From Mycobacterium simiae (GTDB lineage Bacteria; Actinomycetota; Actinomycetes; Mycobacteriales; Mycobacteriaceae), in assembly GCF_010727605.1 (NCBI RefSeq), contig NZ_AP022568.1, positions 930,001 through 994,000 of the forward strand: a DNA stretch of 64,000 nucleotides, read 5' to 3'. Below are positions 1-9,787 of this stretch, in pieces. The position numbers were made by a program, and so were the translations under genes. Position 1 is the first letter of the stretch, and each line of letters starts with the position of its first letter. The notes beneath the pieces were generated by a model. That model searched no databases. It saw only the letters and a list, made by a program, of their open reading frames with translations, and was not told where the DNA came from.

Positions 1-52
1 CGATACCGGGCCGGCCCGGCGGCGACGCGGGCCGGAACGGCTTGGGCTGCTC

Positions 53-892
53 TTAGGCCACCAGCGCGTGACGTTGTCCTGGCCGACGCGTCACGCCGAC
101 CCCCACGGCCTGTTGGCTGCGACGGGCCAGCGCCCGCCGATCATGGCCCGGCAGCTGCAGCGACTCGACGTGCACGTGCGCCAGGGTGCGTCGCTGGGTA
201 ATCAGCCGGACGAGCGCCGCGGCCAGGGTGTCGTCGCCGACGAAGGCCGGGGCGGTCGAGATGAGGCCGTCGACGTGGTGATAGGTCAGCCGCAGTGGTT
301 GCACCGGGCGGCCCGCGTCGATCGCGGCCTGGAACATCGCCGGATAGAACGACCCGCAAGCCACACCGCACCAGGTGGTGCCCTCGGGGAAAGCAACCAC
401 GGTCTGACCCGCGCTCAGCCGCGACGCCACGGAGTCCACCACGCCGGGCAGCCGGCGCAGGCTGCGCCGGTCGATGGGAATGATCTTGAGCACGCGCGCC
501 CAGGGCTCGCCGAACATGTCGGCGCGGGCCACATACCAGCCCGGCAACACCGCGCCGATGGAAAAGACATCCAGCCAGGAGATGTGCGGGCTGACCACCA
601 GGACGCCGCGCAGGTTCCGGATCGGGGCCCCCGAGACGCTGATGCGCACCCCGAAACAGCGCAGCAACGTGCGGCAGTGGAACTGCCGCAGTCGCATCTG
701 GCCCGGCATCGGGACCAGCGCCAGCGGCAGCGTCGGCACCATCAGCAGCGCCAACATAAGGCGAAGCGTCACCCGCAGCACCACCAGCCACCGCGGCGAC
801 GCGGGGCCCACACCCACACAGCTGCTGTCGCACGTCGAGCGCGGCAGCCAGGCGTGTGTGGTGGCGGGTGGATTCCTCGGGGGGGCATTCAT
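53..892 (-). CDS. PlsC-family 1-acylglycerol-3-phosphate O-acyltransferase-like protein
   Basis: A 279-residue membrane-associated acyltransferase, probably transferring an acyl chain to lysophosphatidate or a related lipid acceptor. The catalytic H-x4-D motif is at H103 and D108, and the glycerol-phosphate-binding block FPEGTT is at about 168-173. One hydrophobic segment lies near residues 36-62. The ATG was chosen because it overlaps the stop of the upstream GNAT gene by 4 bp (ATGA); the much longer upstream extension of this frame is antisense-like, Arg-rich nonsense. Position and partner match Rv3026c of M. tuberculosis. The acceptor lipid cannot be read from sequence. Confidence 0.85.
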   Translation of the reverse strand: MNAPPRNPPATTHAWLPRSTCDSSCVGVGPASPRWLVVLRVTLRLMLALLMVPTLPLALVPMPGQMRLRQFHCRTLLRCFGVRISVSGAPIRNLRGVLVVSPHISWLDVFSIGAVLPGWYVARADMFGEPWARVLKIIPIDRRSLRRLPGVVDSVASRLSAGQTVVAFPEGTTWCGVACGSFYPAMFQAAIDAGRPVQPLRLTYHHVDGLISTAPAFVGDDTLAAALVRLITQRRTLAHVHVESLQLPGHDRRALARRSQQAVGVGVTRRPGQRHALVA

Positions 893-1758
893 CGGGTGCC
901 GCCCGCCATTTCGCTGCTCATATGGGCCGTCGCCGACACCGACCGCAGCCGCCGCAGATATCGGGTGTCGGCCCGGCTCTTGTCGAGCACGACGCAGAAG
1001 TCGCCGACGCCGAAGTCCGGATCCAGGGCGGGCTCGCCGCAAACCTTGGCGCCCAACCGCAGGTAGCCGCGCATCAGGGCCGGTATCGCGGGCCGGGGCG
1101 GCGGTGCGATCTCGTCGAGGGTCTTGCCGTCCACCACCACCGGCCGATGCGGACGGACCCGGTATTCCGGCGGTGCGGCGTGCCGGTTCAGCACGAAATC
1201 GCGCACCCCGCGCAGGTGACTGCCCGGCGCCTGGTCTTGTCGGTCGCCCGATTCCCCGCAGATCGGCACCGACACACATCCGATCACGTAGTCGTAGCCG
1301 TAGCGGTCCAGGTAGGCCAGGATCCCGGCCCACATCAGCAACACCACCGCGCCGTTGCGGTGCCCGTCGCGGACCGCGGCCCGTCCCATCTCCACCAGCG
1401 AAGGCCGCAGCGGATCGAGGGCGGCGAGGTCGAATTCGGTCGCCGTGTACAGGCCCCCGGCCGCGATGGCGCCCGCGGGCGCCAGCATGCGGTAGCACCC
1501 GACCAGGTCACCGCTGTCGTCGTCGCGGACCAGCAAGTGATCGCAGAATTCGTCGAAGCGATCGGCGTCGCGGTCATCGGCGCCGGTCGTCGGCAGCACG
1601 AAGCCGGGTGTGCTGGCGAACACGTCGTAACGGAGCCGCTGGGCCGCCTCGACGAGGCGGGGGTCGGTGGACAGCAACAGCGAATAACGCGGCGCGCCAG
1701 CGCTGGCTGCCGCCCCGTCCGGTGTGTCGCTCGGGATCAGAACAGAAGCAATGCTCAC
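889..1758 (-). CDS. GNAT-fold (OlsB/hemolysin-like) N-acyltransferase
   Basis: A 289-residue protein of the GNAT family related to ornithine-acyl-ACP N-acyltransferases (PF13444-like). The core between about residues 40 and 220 contains LRYDVF, the block around GCYRML and the VEMGRAAV strand-helix typical of the family. It is translationally coupled to the PlsC-like gene downstream. A GNAT/PlsC pair resembles the OlsB/OlsA arrangement that makes ornithine lipids, but that role is inference. GTG at 1758 is preferred to a TTG at 1776; neither has a strong ribosome-binding site. Position matches Rv3027c. Confidence 0.75.
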   Translation of the reverse strand: MSIASVLIPSDTPDGAAASAGAPRYSLLLSTDPRLVEAAQRLRYDVFASTPGFVLPTTGADDRDADRFDEFCDHLLVRDDDSGDLVGCYRMLAPAGAIAAGGLYTATEFDLAALDPLRPSLVEMGRAAVRDGHRNGAVVLLMWAGILAYLDRYGYDYVIGCVSVPICGESGDRQDQAPGSHLRGVRDFVLNRHAAPPEYRVRPHRPVVVDGKTLDEIAPPPRPAIPALMRGYLRLGAKVCGEPALDPDFGVGDFCVVLDKSRADTRYLRRLRSVSATAHMSSEMAGGTR

Positions 1759-1871
1759 GGGAACAACGTCGCGCAATCGAGGAGCGAATCGGCATCGACG
1801 CTATGACGTGTCGGTGCACGTCAGATGACGAATACGGTGCCGGACGAGCGCCGCGCGCGGCCGGTCACAGC

Positions 1872-1904
1872 AAACGCCCCCGACGCGCGGCGCCGGGGGC
1901 GTTT
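1872..1904 (-). terminator. Rho-independent-like hairpin after etfBA
   Basis: An 11-bp perfect inverted repeat (AAACGCCCCCG / CGGGGGCGTTT) with an 11-base loop lies just downstream of etfA on its coding strand and before the Rv3027c-like gene. The G+C-rich stem ends in three T residues rather than a long U tract, as is common in mycobacteria. Confidence 0.65.
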
Positions 1905-1919
1905 GGGGTGAAGCGCGGA

Positions 1920-2876
1920 TCAGCCCTTGCGGGCCTTGATCGCCTCGGTCAGTTGGGGAGCCACCTTGAACAGGTCGCCCACCACGCCGTAGTCGGCGAT
2001 CTCGAAGATCGGTGCCTCTTCGTCCTTGTTGACCGCGATGATCGTCTTCGACGTCTGCATGCCGGCGCGGTGCTGGATCGCCCCGGAGATGCCCAGCGCG
2101 ATGTAGAGCTGCGGGGACACCGTCTTACCGGTCTGGCCGACCTGGAACTGGCCGGGGTAGTAGCCGGAGTCGACGGCGGCACGCGACGCACCGACGGCCG
2201 CACCCAGCGAGTCGGCGAGTTCCTCGACCACCTTGAAGTTCTCCGCGCTGCCGACGCCGCGGCCCCCGGACACCACGACGGTGGCCTCGGTGAGTTCCGG
2301 ACGGTCACCGGCGACCGCGGGCTCGCGGGAGGTGACCTTGGTCGCGTTCTCGGCGGGTGCCGGGACCTCGACGGTGACCTGTTCACCCGCGCCGGCTGCC
2401 GGCTCCGCGTCGACCGCGCCGGCCCGCACGGTGATCACCGGGGTGTCGCCGTTGGCCTGCGCCTCGACGGTGAACGCGCCACCGAAGATGGAGTGGACGG
2501 CCTTGTTGCCTTCCTTGACCTCGACCACGTCGACCAGCAGCCCAGAACCGATGCGGGCGGCGAGCCGGCCGGCGATCTCCTTGCCGTCCGCACTGGCGGC
2601 CAGCAAAACCGCTGCCGGAGAAGCGGATTCGACCAGCGAGGCCAGCACGTCGACGACCGGGGTGATGAGGTATTTGTCGACGTCGTCGGATTCGGCGATG
2701 TAGATCTTGGCGGCGCCGGCCTCCTTGAGCGCGTCGGTCAGCGGCGCGGCCGTGCCCGGGGCGCCGACCACGACGGCGGACGGCTCGCCCAGTTTGCGGG
2801 CGGCGGTGAGCAACTCGGCGGTGACCTTCTTCACCGCGCCTTCAGCGTGCTCGACGAGCACCAGTACTTCAGCCAT
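1920..2876 (-). CDS. etfA: Electron transfer flavoprotein subunit alpha
   Basis: A 318-residue EtfA/FixB that, with EtfB, accepts electrons from acyl-CoA dehydrogenases in the cytosol. The C-terminal third carries the FAD-binding region, including [11 protein letters not shown] at about 200-212, GQTGKTVSP and [12 protein letters not shown]. The ATG start is 36 bp after the etfB stop, so the two are one operon (etfB then etfA). Length and order match Rv3028c (fixB). Confidence 0.96.
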   Translation of the reverse strand: MAEVLVLVEHAEGAVKKVTAELLTAARKLGEPSAVVVGAPGTAAPLTDALKEAGAAKIYIAESDDVDKYLITPVVDVLASLVESASPAAVLLAASADGKEIAGRLAARIGSGLLVDVVEVKEGNKAVHSIFGGAFTVEAQANGDTPVITVRAGAVDAEPAAGAGEQVTVEVPAPAENATKVTSREPAVAGDRPELTEATVVVSGGRGVGSAENFKVVEELADSLGAAVGASRAAVDSGYYPGQFQVGQTGKTVSPQLYIALGISGAIQHRAGMQTSKTIIAVNKDEEAPIFEIADYGVVGDLFKVAPQLTEAIKARKG

Positions 2877-2912
2877 GGGTTATTTCGCTCTTCTCGTGTA
2901 TGGGGGTAAGCG

Positions 2913-3704
2913 TCAGATGATCTTTTGGGCCACCAGGTATTTGGCGATCTCGTTGCCGCCATCACCTTCATCGGTGACCTTCTCACCCGCGGTCTTCGGC
3001 GGCTTCGGGGTCGAAGACAGCACGGACGATCCGGCGTTGGCCAAACCGACCTCGTCGGCCTCGACACCGATGTCGGCCAGGCTGAGCACCGTGACCTCTT
3101 TCTTCTTGGCGGCCATGATGCCCTTGAAGGAGGGGAAGCGCGGCTCGTTGATCTTCTCGGTGACGCTGACGACCGCGGGCAGCGCGGCCTCCAGGGTGAA
3201 CACACCGTCGTCGGTCTCGCGTTCGCCGGTGACCTTGTCGCCTTCGATGGACAGCTTGCGCAGGTGGGTCAGCTGCGGCAGGCCCAGGTATTCGGCGATG
3301 ATGGCCGGGACCGCACCCCCGGTGCCGTCGGTGGCCTCGTTGCCGGCGATGACCAGCTCAGTGCCCTCGATGGTGCCCAACGCACGGGCCAGCGCCCACG
3401 CGGTCTGGATCACGTCGGAGCCGTGCAGGCCGTCGTCCTTGACGTGAACCGCTTTGTCGGCTCCCATCGACAGGGCCTTGCGGATGGCCTCGGTCGCGCG
3501 CTCGGGGCCCGCGGTCAGCACGGTCACGGTGCCTTCGCCGCCTTCCCGCTCGCGGATCTGCAGGGCCTCCTCGACCGCGCGTTCGTTGATCTCGTCCAGG
3601 ACCGCGTCGGCGGCCTCCCGGTCAAGCGTCCAGTCTCCGTCCGTCAGCTTGCGCTCCGACCAGGTGTCTGGGACCTGCTTGATCAGGACCACGATGTTCG
3701 TCAT
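2913..3704 (-). CDS. etfB: Electron transfer flavoprotein subunit beta
   Basis: A 263-residue EtfB/FixA, first gene of the etfBA operon and ortholog of Rv3029c by position. It starts MTNIVVLIKQVPDTW, the usual family beginning. It contains the EtfB signature region (ATEAIRKALSMGADKAVHV) at about residues 73-95 and the AMP-site loop AGNEATDGTGGAV. The ATG at 3704 was chosen over an upstream in-frame ATG that would add 24 atypical residues; a GGAGG-like sequence precedes it. Confidence 0.95.
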   Translation of the reverse strand: MTNIVVLIKQVPDTWSERKLTDGDWTLDREAADAVLDEINERAVEEALQIREREGGEGTVTVLTAGPERATEAIRKALSMGADKAVHVKDDGLHGSDVIQTAWALARALGTIEGTELVIAGNEATDGTGGAVPAIIAEYLGLPQLTHLRKLSIEGDKVTGERETDDGVFTLEAALPAVVSVTEKINEPRFPSFKGIMAAKKKEVTVLSLADIGVEADEVGLANAGSSVLSSTPKPPKTAGEKVTDEGDGGNEIAKYLVAQKII

Positions 3705-3932
3705 GAGTGTGGTTCGTCCTCCTTGAAGGAGCCTCGCAGCGGCGAGCCACGAGACGTTCAGTACGCGTTCTGCCACGCACGATTGTGTTACTTCTCGGTA
3801 ACTTTGTGCGACCTGCCCTCACACCATAGCGGGTCGTACTGCAGGTTCTTGCGGGCCGCCTGTTCCCGCGACCGGGATCTACCCCGCTGGACGGTTCGCG
3901 AATCCGACACTTCGCGTTAGCCTCCCTATGCA

Positions 3933-4754
3933 ATGAGCGCATTCGTCCCCGACGCCCCCCACGCCTGCCCTGGCGGCACCTCACCGGCGGTCTCTGCAGC
4001 GCCGCCGGCGGTGTTGACGCTGACCGGGGAGCGAACTATCCCCGACCTGGACATCGAGAACTACTGGTTCCGTCGCCATCAAGTGGTGTATCAGCGGCTG
4101 GCAACGCACTGTGTGGGCCGCGACGTGCTCGAGGCCGGGTGTGGCGAAGGTTACGGAGCGGATTTGATCGCCGAGTCGGCCCGGCGGGTGGTCGCGGTGG
4201 ATTACGACGAGGCGGCGGTGGCCCATGTGCGCGCCCGCTATCCGCGGGTGGAGGTGTTGCATGCGAACCTGGCCGAGCTGCCGCTGCCCGACGCGTCGAT
4301 GGACGTGGTGGTGAATTTTCAGGTCATCGAACACCTGTGGGACCAGCCACAATTCGTCAAGGAATGCGCGCGGGTGCTGCGCCCGTCGGGGCTGCTGATG
4401 ATGTCCACACCAAATCGCATCACCTTCTCCCCCGGCCGCGACACTCCGATCAACCCGTTTCACACCCGGGAATTGAACGCCGACGAGCTCACCGAGCTAC
4501 TGGTCGACGCCGGCTTTTCCGACGTGTCGGTCAGCGGCCTGTTCCACGGCGCACGGCTGCGGGAGATGGATGCCCGGCATGGCGGGTCGATCATCGACGC
4601 GCAAATCGCCCGCGCCGTTGCCGACGCGCCCTGGCCGCCGGGGTTGGCGGCCGATGTCGCCGCGGTCACCACCGACGACTTCGACCTGCTCCGCGCCTCC
4701 GACCGGAACATCGACGAGAGCCTGGACTTGGTCGCAATCGCGGTGCGTCCGTGA
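3933..4754 (+). CDS. SAM-dependent methyltransferase of the methylglucose lipopolysaccharide locus
   Basis: A 273-residue class I methyltransferase. SAM-binding motif I (VLEAGCGEGYG) is at about residues 65-75, followed by VVAVDYDE and the post-motif VVNFQVIEHLW. It corresponds by position to Rv3030, a proposed sugar O-methyltransferase of 6-O-methylglucose lipopolysaccharide (MGLP) synthesis. Its stop overlaps the GTG start of the GH57 gene by 4 bp, and that gene in turn overlaps the glycosyltransferase, so the three are one operon. The methylated position is not evident from sequence. Confidence 0.88.
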   Translation: MSAFVPDAPHACPGGTSPAVSAAPPAVLTLTGERTIPDLDIENYWFRRHQVVYQRLATHCVGRDVLEAGCGEGYGADLIAESARRVVAVDYDEAAVAHVRARYPRVEVLHANLAELPLPDASMDVVVNFQVIEHLWDQPQFVKECARVLRPSGLLMMSTPNRITFSPGRDTPINPFHTRELNADELTELLVDAGFSDVSVSGLFHGARLREMDARHGGSIIDAQIARAVADAPWPPGLAADVAAVTTDDFDLLRASDRNIDESLDLVAIAVRP

Positions 4755-6334
4755 CCACCCCCGCGGCGCCGGTGCCCGGCATGTTCACGCTGGTGCTGCA
4801 CACCCACCTGCCGTGGCTGGCCCACCACGGCCGCTGGCCGGTCGGGGAGGAATGGCTCTATCAATCGTGGGCGGCGGCCTATCTGCCGTTGTTGCGGGTG
4901 CTGCGCACGCTGGCCGACGAGGATCGCCGCGGGCTGCTCACCCTGGGCGTCACCCCGGTGGTCAATGCCCAGCTCGACGACCCGTATTGCCTGGACGGCA
5001 TGCATCATTGGCTGGCCAACTGGCGGCTGCGCGCGGCGGAGGCCGCCAGCGTGCGGTCGATCCCCAAATCGAAGTCGGCCGGCTATCTTTCCTGCACGCC
5101 GGAAGCGTTGCGGGCGTTCGGAAGTCGCGAATGCGCCGAGGCCGACCGGGCACTGGACGACTTCGCCACGCTGTGGCGGCACGGCGGCAGCCCGTTGCTG
5201 CGCAGCCTGGTCGACGCCGGCACGGTCGAGTTGCTCGGCGGTCCGCTGGCCCACCCGTTCCAGCCGCTGCTCAATCCGCGGCTGCGCGAGTTCGCGCTGC
5301 GTGAGGGCCTGGCCGACGCCCGGCAGCGGCTGGCCCACACCCCGCGCGGCATCTGGGCCCCCGAGTGCGCCTACGCGCCCGGCCTGGAACACGACTACGC
5401 CGCCGCGGGCGTCACGCACTTCATGGTCGACGGCCCGTCGCTGCACGGCGACACCGCGCTGGGCCGGCCCGTCGGCGACAGCGATGTGGTGGCATTCGGA
5501 CGCGACCTGCAGGTCAGCTACCGGGTGTGGTCGCCGAAATCGGGCTATCCGGGGCACGCCGCCTACCGCGACTTCCACACCTACGACCACCTGACCGGGC
5601 TCAAGCCGGCACGGGTCACCGGGCGCAACGTGTCGTCGCACGACAAGGCGCCCTATCACCCGCAGCGCGCCGACCACGCCGTCGACACCCATGTCGCCGA
5701 CTTCATCGACGTGGTGCGCAACCGGCTGCACAGCGAATCCGAGCGCATCGGCCGGCCGGCCCACGTAATCGCGGCTTTCGACACCGAGCTATTCGGCCAC
5801 TGGTGGTACGAAGGGCCGACGTGGCTAGCTCGCGTACTGCGTGCGCTGCCTGCCGCCGGCGTTCGGGTGGGCACCCTGAGTGAGGCGCTGGCCGGCGGCT
5901 TCGTCGGCCCGTCGGTGGCGCTGCCGCCGAGTTCGTGGGGTTCGGGCAAGGACTGGCAGGTATGGGCGGGCGAACAGGTCGCCGACTTGGTGCAGCTCAA
6001 CACCGAGGTGGTGGACACCGCGCTGAGCACCGTGGACAAGGCGCTGGCGCAGACCTCGGCGGCACTGGACGGGCCGACCCCCCGCGACCGGGTGGCCGAC
6101 CAGATCCTGCGCGAGACGCTGCTGACCGTGTCCAGCGACTGGCCGTTCATGGTCAGCAAGGACTCGGCCGCGGACTACGCCCGCTACCGCGCCCACCTGC
6201 ACGCCCATGCCACCCGCGAGATCGCCGCGGCGCTGGCCTCGGGCCGACGCGACACCGCGCAGCGGCTGGCCGACGGCTGGAACCGCGCCGACGGCCTTTT
6301 CGGCGCGCTGGATGCCCGGAGGCTGCCGCGATGA
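4751..6334 (+). CDS. GH57 alpha-1,4-glucan branching enzyme-like protein
   Basis: A 527-residue glycoside hydrolase family 57 protein, the Rv3031 counterpart, thought to branch or process the alpha-1,4-glucan backbone of MGLP. The N-terminal metal/substrate motif HTHLPW is at about 17-22. The probable nucleophile is E205 in GIWAPECAY and the acid/base is D344 in FDTELFGHWWYEGP. The long C-terminal helical domain usual for the branching-enzyme subgroup is present. The GTG start was taken from the 4-bp overlap with the upstream methyltransferase. Confidence 0.9.
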   Translation: MTTPAAPVPGMFTLVLHTHLPWLAHHGRWPVGEEWLYQSWAAAYLPLLRVLRTLADEDRRGLLTLGVTPVVNAQLDDPYCLDGMHHWLANWRLRAAEAASVRSIPKSKSAGYLSCTPEALRAFGSRECAEADRALDDFATLWRHGGSPLLRSLVDAGTVELLGGPLAHPFQPLLNPRLREFALREGLADARQRLAHTPRGIWAPECAYAPGLEHDYAAAGVTHFMVDGPSLHGDTALGRPVGDSDVVAFGRDLQVSYRVWSPKSGYPGHAAYRDFHTYDHLTGLKPARVTGRNVSSHDKAPYHPQRADHAVDTHVADFIDVVRNRLHSESERIGRPAHVIAAFDTELFGHWWYEGPTWLARVLRALPAAGVRVGTLSEALAGGFVGPSVALPPSSWGSGKDWQVWAGEQVADLVQLNTEVVDTALSTVDKALAQTSAALDGPTPRDRVADQILRETLLTVSSDWPFMVSKDSAADYARYRAHLHAHATREIAAALASGRRDTAQRLADGWNRADGLFGALDARRLPR

Positions 6335-7575
6335 GAATTCTGATGGTGTCGTGGGAGTACCCGCCGGTGGTGATCGGCGGGCTGGGTCGCCACGTGCATC
6401 ACCTGTCGACGGCGCTGGCGGCGGCGGGGCACGACGTGGTGGTGCTGTCGCGGCGCCCAGCTGGCACCGATCCGAGCACGCACCCGTCATCCGACGAGGT
6501 CCGCGAGGGCGTCCGGGTGATCGCGGCCGCGCAGGATCCGCACGAATTCGGTTTCGGCACCGACATGATGGCGTGGACACTGGCGATGGGCCACGCCATG
6601 ATCCGCGCCGGACTCAACCTGAAGAAACCGGGCAGCGGGCGGCCCTGGCGGCCCGATGTGGTGCACGCACACGATTGGCTGGTCGCCCACCCCGCTATCG
6701 CGTTGGCCCAATTCTACGACGTACCAATGGTTTCCACGATTCATGCGACCGAGGCGGGTCGGCATTCCGGCTGGGTCTCCGGGGCGATCAGCCGACAGGT
6801 GCATGCGGTCGAGTCGTGGCTGGTGCGCGAATCCGATTCGCTGATCACATGTTCGGCGTCGATGACCGACGAGATCACCGAGCTGTTCGGCCCGGGGCTG
6901 GCCGAGACGACGGTCATTCGCAACGGTATTGATGCCGCGCGCTGGCCCTTCGCGCCACGGCGTCCGCGCACCGGTCCGGCCGAACTGCTGTATGTCGGCC
7001 GACTCGAGTACGAGAAGGGCGTGCACGATCTGATCGCCGCGCTGCCGCGGATCAGGCGCACCAATCCCGGCACCACGCTGACCATCGCCGGGGATGGAAC
7101 CCAGCAGGACTGGCTCGTCGGGCAGGCCCGTAAATACCGAGTTCTCAAGGCAACTCGCTTCGTCGGGCACCTGCACCATGACGAATTGTTGACCGCGCTG
7201 CATCGGGCCGACGCCGCTGTCTTCCCCAGCCACTACGAACCGTTCGGGCTCGTCGCGTTGGAGGCCGCTGCGGCCGGCACCCCGCTGGTGACCTCCAACA
7301 TCGGTGGCCTGGGCGAGGCGGTGATCAGCGGCCAGACCGGTGTGTCGTGCCCGCCCCGCGACGTGGCGGCCCTGGCAGCGGCGGTGCGCACCGTGCTCGA
7401 CGACCCGGCCGCCGCGCAGCGGCGCGCCCGTGCTGCCCGCGAACGGCTCACCTCCGACTTTGACTGGGACACGGTGGCCGGCCAGACCGCACAGGTGTAC
7501 CTGGCGGCCAAACGCGGCGAGCGTCAGCAACTTCCCCGCCTGCCCATCGTTGAGCACGCGCTGCCCGACCGCTGA
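6331..7575 (+). CDS. GT4-family alpha-1,4-glucosyltransferase (Rv3032-like)
   Basis: A 414-residue GT-B glycosyltransferase that elongates alpha-1,4-glucan for MGLP and glycogen/capsular glucan (Rv3032 family). The N-terminal donor domain starts MRILMVSWEYPP with the GGLGRHVHHL loop. The C-terminal domain shows LLYVGRLEYEKGVHDL and the E-x7-E pair in HYEPFGLVALEA. The ATG overlaps the GH57 stop by 4 bp. The backbone order breaks after this gene: the next conserved gene (Rv3033-like) is almost 16 kb downstream. Confidence 0.93.
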   Translation: MRILMVSWEYPPVVIGGLGRHVHHLSTALAAAGHDVVVLSRRPAGTDPSTHPSSDEVREGVRVIAAAQDPHEFGFGTDMMAWTLAMGHAMIRAGLNLKKPGSGRPWRPDVVHAHDWLVAHPAIALAQFYDVPMVSTIHATEAGRHSGWVSGAISRQVHAVESWLVRESDSLITCSASMTDEITELFGPGLAETTVIRNGIDAARWPFAPRRPRTGPAELLYVGRLEYEKGVHDLIAALPRIRRTNPGTTLTIAGDGTQQDWLVGQARKYRVLKATRFVGHLHHDELLTALHRADAAVFPSHYEPFGLVALEAAAAGTPLVTSNIGGLGEAVISGQTGVSCPPRDVAALAAAVRTVLDDPAAAQRRARAARERLTSDFDWDTVAGQTAQVYLAAKRGERQQLPRLPIVEHALPDR

Positions 7576-7628
7576 GCAACAAGCGCCCAGGCATGCTCTG
7601 AGCGCCAGCGGGTATCCCTGTTGCCACG

Positions 7629-8984
7629 ATGGGACTGGAATTCTGCAGCGTGATCGACGCGCCGCGCGACACCGTGTTCGCCTGGTATCGACGACCGGGT
7701 GCGTTCGAGCGTCTCTCGCCGCCGTGGGCACCCATCCGGCTGATCGCCGAGGCTTCTTCACTCGAAGACGGGCGGGCCGTGTTGGCGCTGCCGGGCGGCT
7801 TGCGCTGGGTGGCCCAGCACCGGCCCGACGGCTACGACCCGCCGCGCCAATTCGTAGACTGCATCGGCGGTGACGGGCTGGCGTCGCTGCCGGCACGGGT
7901 CGCGATCCGGTGGCAGCACGTGCACCAGTTCGAGGATCTCGGCGACCAGCGCACCCGAGTGATCGACCGGGTGCAGACGCCGGTGCCCGGCGCGGCGTTG
8001 CGGCCGATGTTCCGGTACCGACACCGCCAACTGGCCGACGACCTCGCCGCGCATCGGCGTGCCGCCGCAACCGGCCTGGCCCCGTTGACGATTGCTATCA
8101 CCGGAGCGTCGGGCCTGGTGGGTACGGCGCTATCGGCATTTCTGGGCACGGGCGGGCACCGCGTCATCCGACTTGTCCGCCGAGCCGCACGCCGACGGGG
8201 GGAACGCCAGTGGAATCCCGACGACCCGCACCCGGACCTGCTGGCCGGCGTCGACGCGGTCATCCATTTGGCCGGCGCCTCCATCGCCGGGCGGTTCACC
8301 GATGAGCACCGCAAAGCCGTGCATGACAGCAGGATTGGCCCGACGCGTCGACTAGCCGAGCTGGTCGCGCGCGGCCCCGATCGCCCGTCGGCCCTGATCT
8401 CGGCCTCGGCGATCGGCTATTACGGATACGACCGCGGCGAGGAGATCCTCACCGAAACCAGTGCACGCGGCGACGGTTTTCTGGCCGACGTCGTCGGCGA
8501 CTGGGAGGCGGCGACGACCCCCGCTGCCCAAGCCGGCGTGCGGGTGGCGCAGATTCGCACCGGCATCGTGCAGTCCCCGCGCGGGGGCACGCGGAAGCTG
8601 CTGCGACCGCTGTTTACCGCCGGGTTGGGCGGCCGGCTCGGCGACGGACACCAATGGTTGTCGTGGATAGGCATCGACGATCTGGTCGAGGTGTATCACC
8701 GCGTCCTGTGGGATGCCACATTGTCGGGACCGGTGAATGCCGTTGCCCCCCAACCTGTCCGCAATGCGGAATACACCCGGATCCTCGGCGACGTCCTGCA
8801 CCGGCCGACGGTGTTACCCGTGCCGCCGCTGGGACCGCGGATCCTGCTCGGCCGGCAGGGGGCGCGCGAACTCGCCTTGGCCAATCAGCGCGTCGGTCCG
8901 GAAAAGCTCGCCCGAGCCGGACACGGCTTTCGTCAACCGGAGTTGAGCCAGGCGCTGCGGCACCTCCTCGGGCGCACGGGCTAG
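7629..8984 (+). CDS. TIGR01777-type NAD-dependent epimerase with N-terminal SRPBCC domain
   Basis: A 451-residue two-domain protein. Residues 1-145 look like a START/SRPBCC ligand-binding domain (FCSVIDAPRDTVFAWY). From about 152 there is a Rossmann short-chain dehydrogenase domain with ITGASGLVG, followed by VDAVIHLAGASIAGRF and a C-terminal DUF1731-like tail with GPVNAVAPQPV. Rv2216 of M. tuberculosis belongs to the same family, so this may be a second copy or a relocated gene. Its stop overlaps the stop of the convergent gene by 3 bp. Substrate unknown. Confidence 0.82.
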   Translation: MGLEFCSVIDAPRDTVFAWYRRPGAFERLSPPWAPIRLIAEASSLEDGRAVLALPGGLRWVAQHRPDGYDPPRQFVDCIGGDGLASLPARVAIRWQHVHQFEDLGDQRTRVIDRVQTPVPGAALRPMFRYRHRQLADDLAAHRRAAATGLAPLTIAITGASGLVGTALSAFLGTGGHRVIRLVRRAARRRGERQWNPDDPHPDLLAGVDAVIHLAGASIAGRFTDEHRKAVHDSRIGPTRRLAELVARGPDRPSALISASAIGYYGYDRGEEILTETSARGDGFLADVVGDWEAATTPAAQAGVRVAQIRTGIVQSPRGGTRKLLRPLFTAGLGGRLGDGHQWLSWIGIDDLVEVYHRVLWDATLSGPVNAVAPQPVRNAEYTRILGDVLHRPTVLPVPPLGPRILLGRQGARELALANQRVGPEKLARAGHGFRQPELSQALRHLLGRTG

Positions 8985-9676
8985 CGCCGCGCCGGTAGCA
9001 ATCCGAACAACCGGCCTTCGCGGCTGCGCCGGTAGGCGTGGGCGCGCAGGTCGGCGAGCCAGCCGGGATACAACGTCAACCCGGGCGCGGTGTTGAGGAC
9101 CGGATCGAACGACACGTCCGCCTGCTGCGGGTCCATCACAGTCGACAGGTGCAGCCGCGCCAACGGGGTGAAATCGCCTCGCCCGCGGGCCTGGTCGAGC
9201 GTCACGTCGATCCCGCCGTGGTCGATGCGCCGTGCGAGGTCGTCGAGCGACAGCCCGTTGCCGCGGATGTCGGTCTCGATGCGGGCGCGTAACCACCACG
9301 GACTGTCGCGGTAGCGCACCGGCATCAAATTGGACAGGGTCTGCCCGGTCCAGGAGGTGACCGGGCGCAGCGCCACGGCCCGAGTCAGCACGCCCGATCC
9401 CGCGGAGACGAGCAGTATGTCCCACGGCGCGGCGCATGACTGCGGTGCATCGATCCGGATGGCCAGCCCGATGAGATCGGGCAACGATCCCGGCGTTCCG
9501 AGCGCCTTGGAGACCCGGACGATGACATCGCTCGACGGCAACGGCAGCCCGCATTGCGCGGGTGCCACGCGTTCGGCACGTCCTTGTGCCAGCACCCCGA
9601 CCGGATGGAAGAACCGTCGGCCCCGGACGGCGGATCCCACGCGGAACGGCAAAGCAACCACGTCGGCAACACTCAC
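8981..9676 (-). CDS. Conserved mycobacterial protein of unknown function
   Basis: A 231-residue protein. I recall similar mycobacterial proteins annotated loosely as phosphodiesterase, but I see no metal-binding phosphodiesterase motif. Visible features are a conserved-looking N-terminus (SVADVVALPFRVGSAVRGRR), SWTGQTLSNLMPVRYRDSPWW in the middle, and a Pro/Arg-rich end. GTG at 9676 was chosen because the upstream extension is low-complexity. It is transcribed divergently from crtE across an AT-rich gap and may be co-regulated with pigment genes, but that is only positional. Confidence 0.6.
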   Translation of the reverse strand: MSVADVVALPFRVGSAVRGRRFFHPVGVLAQGRAERVAPAQCGLPLPSSDVIVRVSKALGTPGSLPDLIGLAIRIDAPQSCAAPWDILLVSAGSGVLTRAVALRPVTSWTGQTLSNLMPVRYRDSPWWLRARIETDIRGNGLSLDDLARRIDHGGIDVTLDQARGRGDFTPLARLHLSTVMDPQQADVSFDPVLNTAPGLTLYPGWLADLRAHAYRRSREGRLFGLLPARR

Positions 9677-9787
9677 GGGCGGGCTCCTCTTGGTCGTGTC
9701 GGTTTGGCGCGCTCCAGCCGGTGACGCCCCGCGTACCCGCCTGTCTGCCGGCCAAACCCCACGCGGCGCGACCACCCGGGCGATTTC

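Noticed and set aside
474..2909. Plus-strand open frame of 811 codons across the etfA, GNAT and acyltransferase genes
   Set aside because: Arg/Pro/Gly-rich antisense shadow typical of high-GC DNA; the minus-strand proteins in the same place have clear family motifs.
3787..3802. GTTAC...GTAAC inverted repeat upstream of etfB
   Set aside because: Arms are only 5 bp and I cannot match it to a known fatty-acid or steroid regulator site; too weak to call.
4139..4750. In-frame upstream extension of the GH57 gene with an ATG-like start at 4139
   Set aside because: It runs inside the Rv3030-like methyltransferase and reads as low-complexity Arg/Gly; the GTG at 4751 has the operon-type 4-bp overlap.
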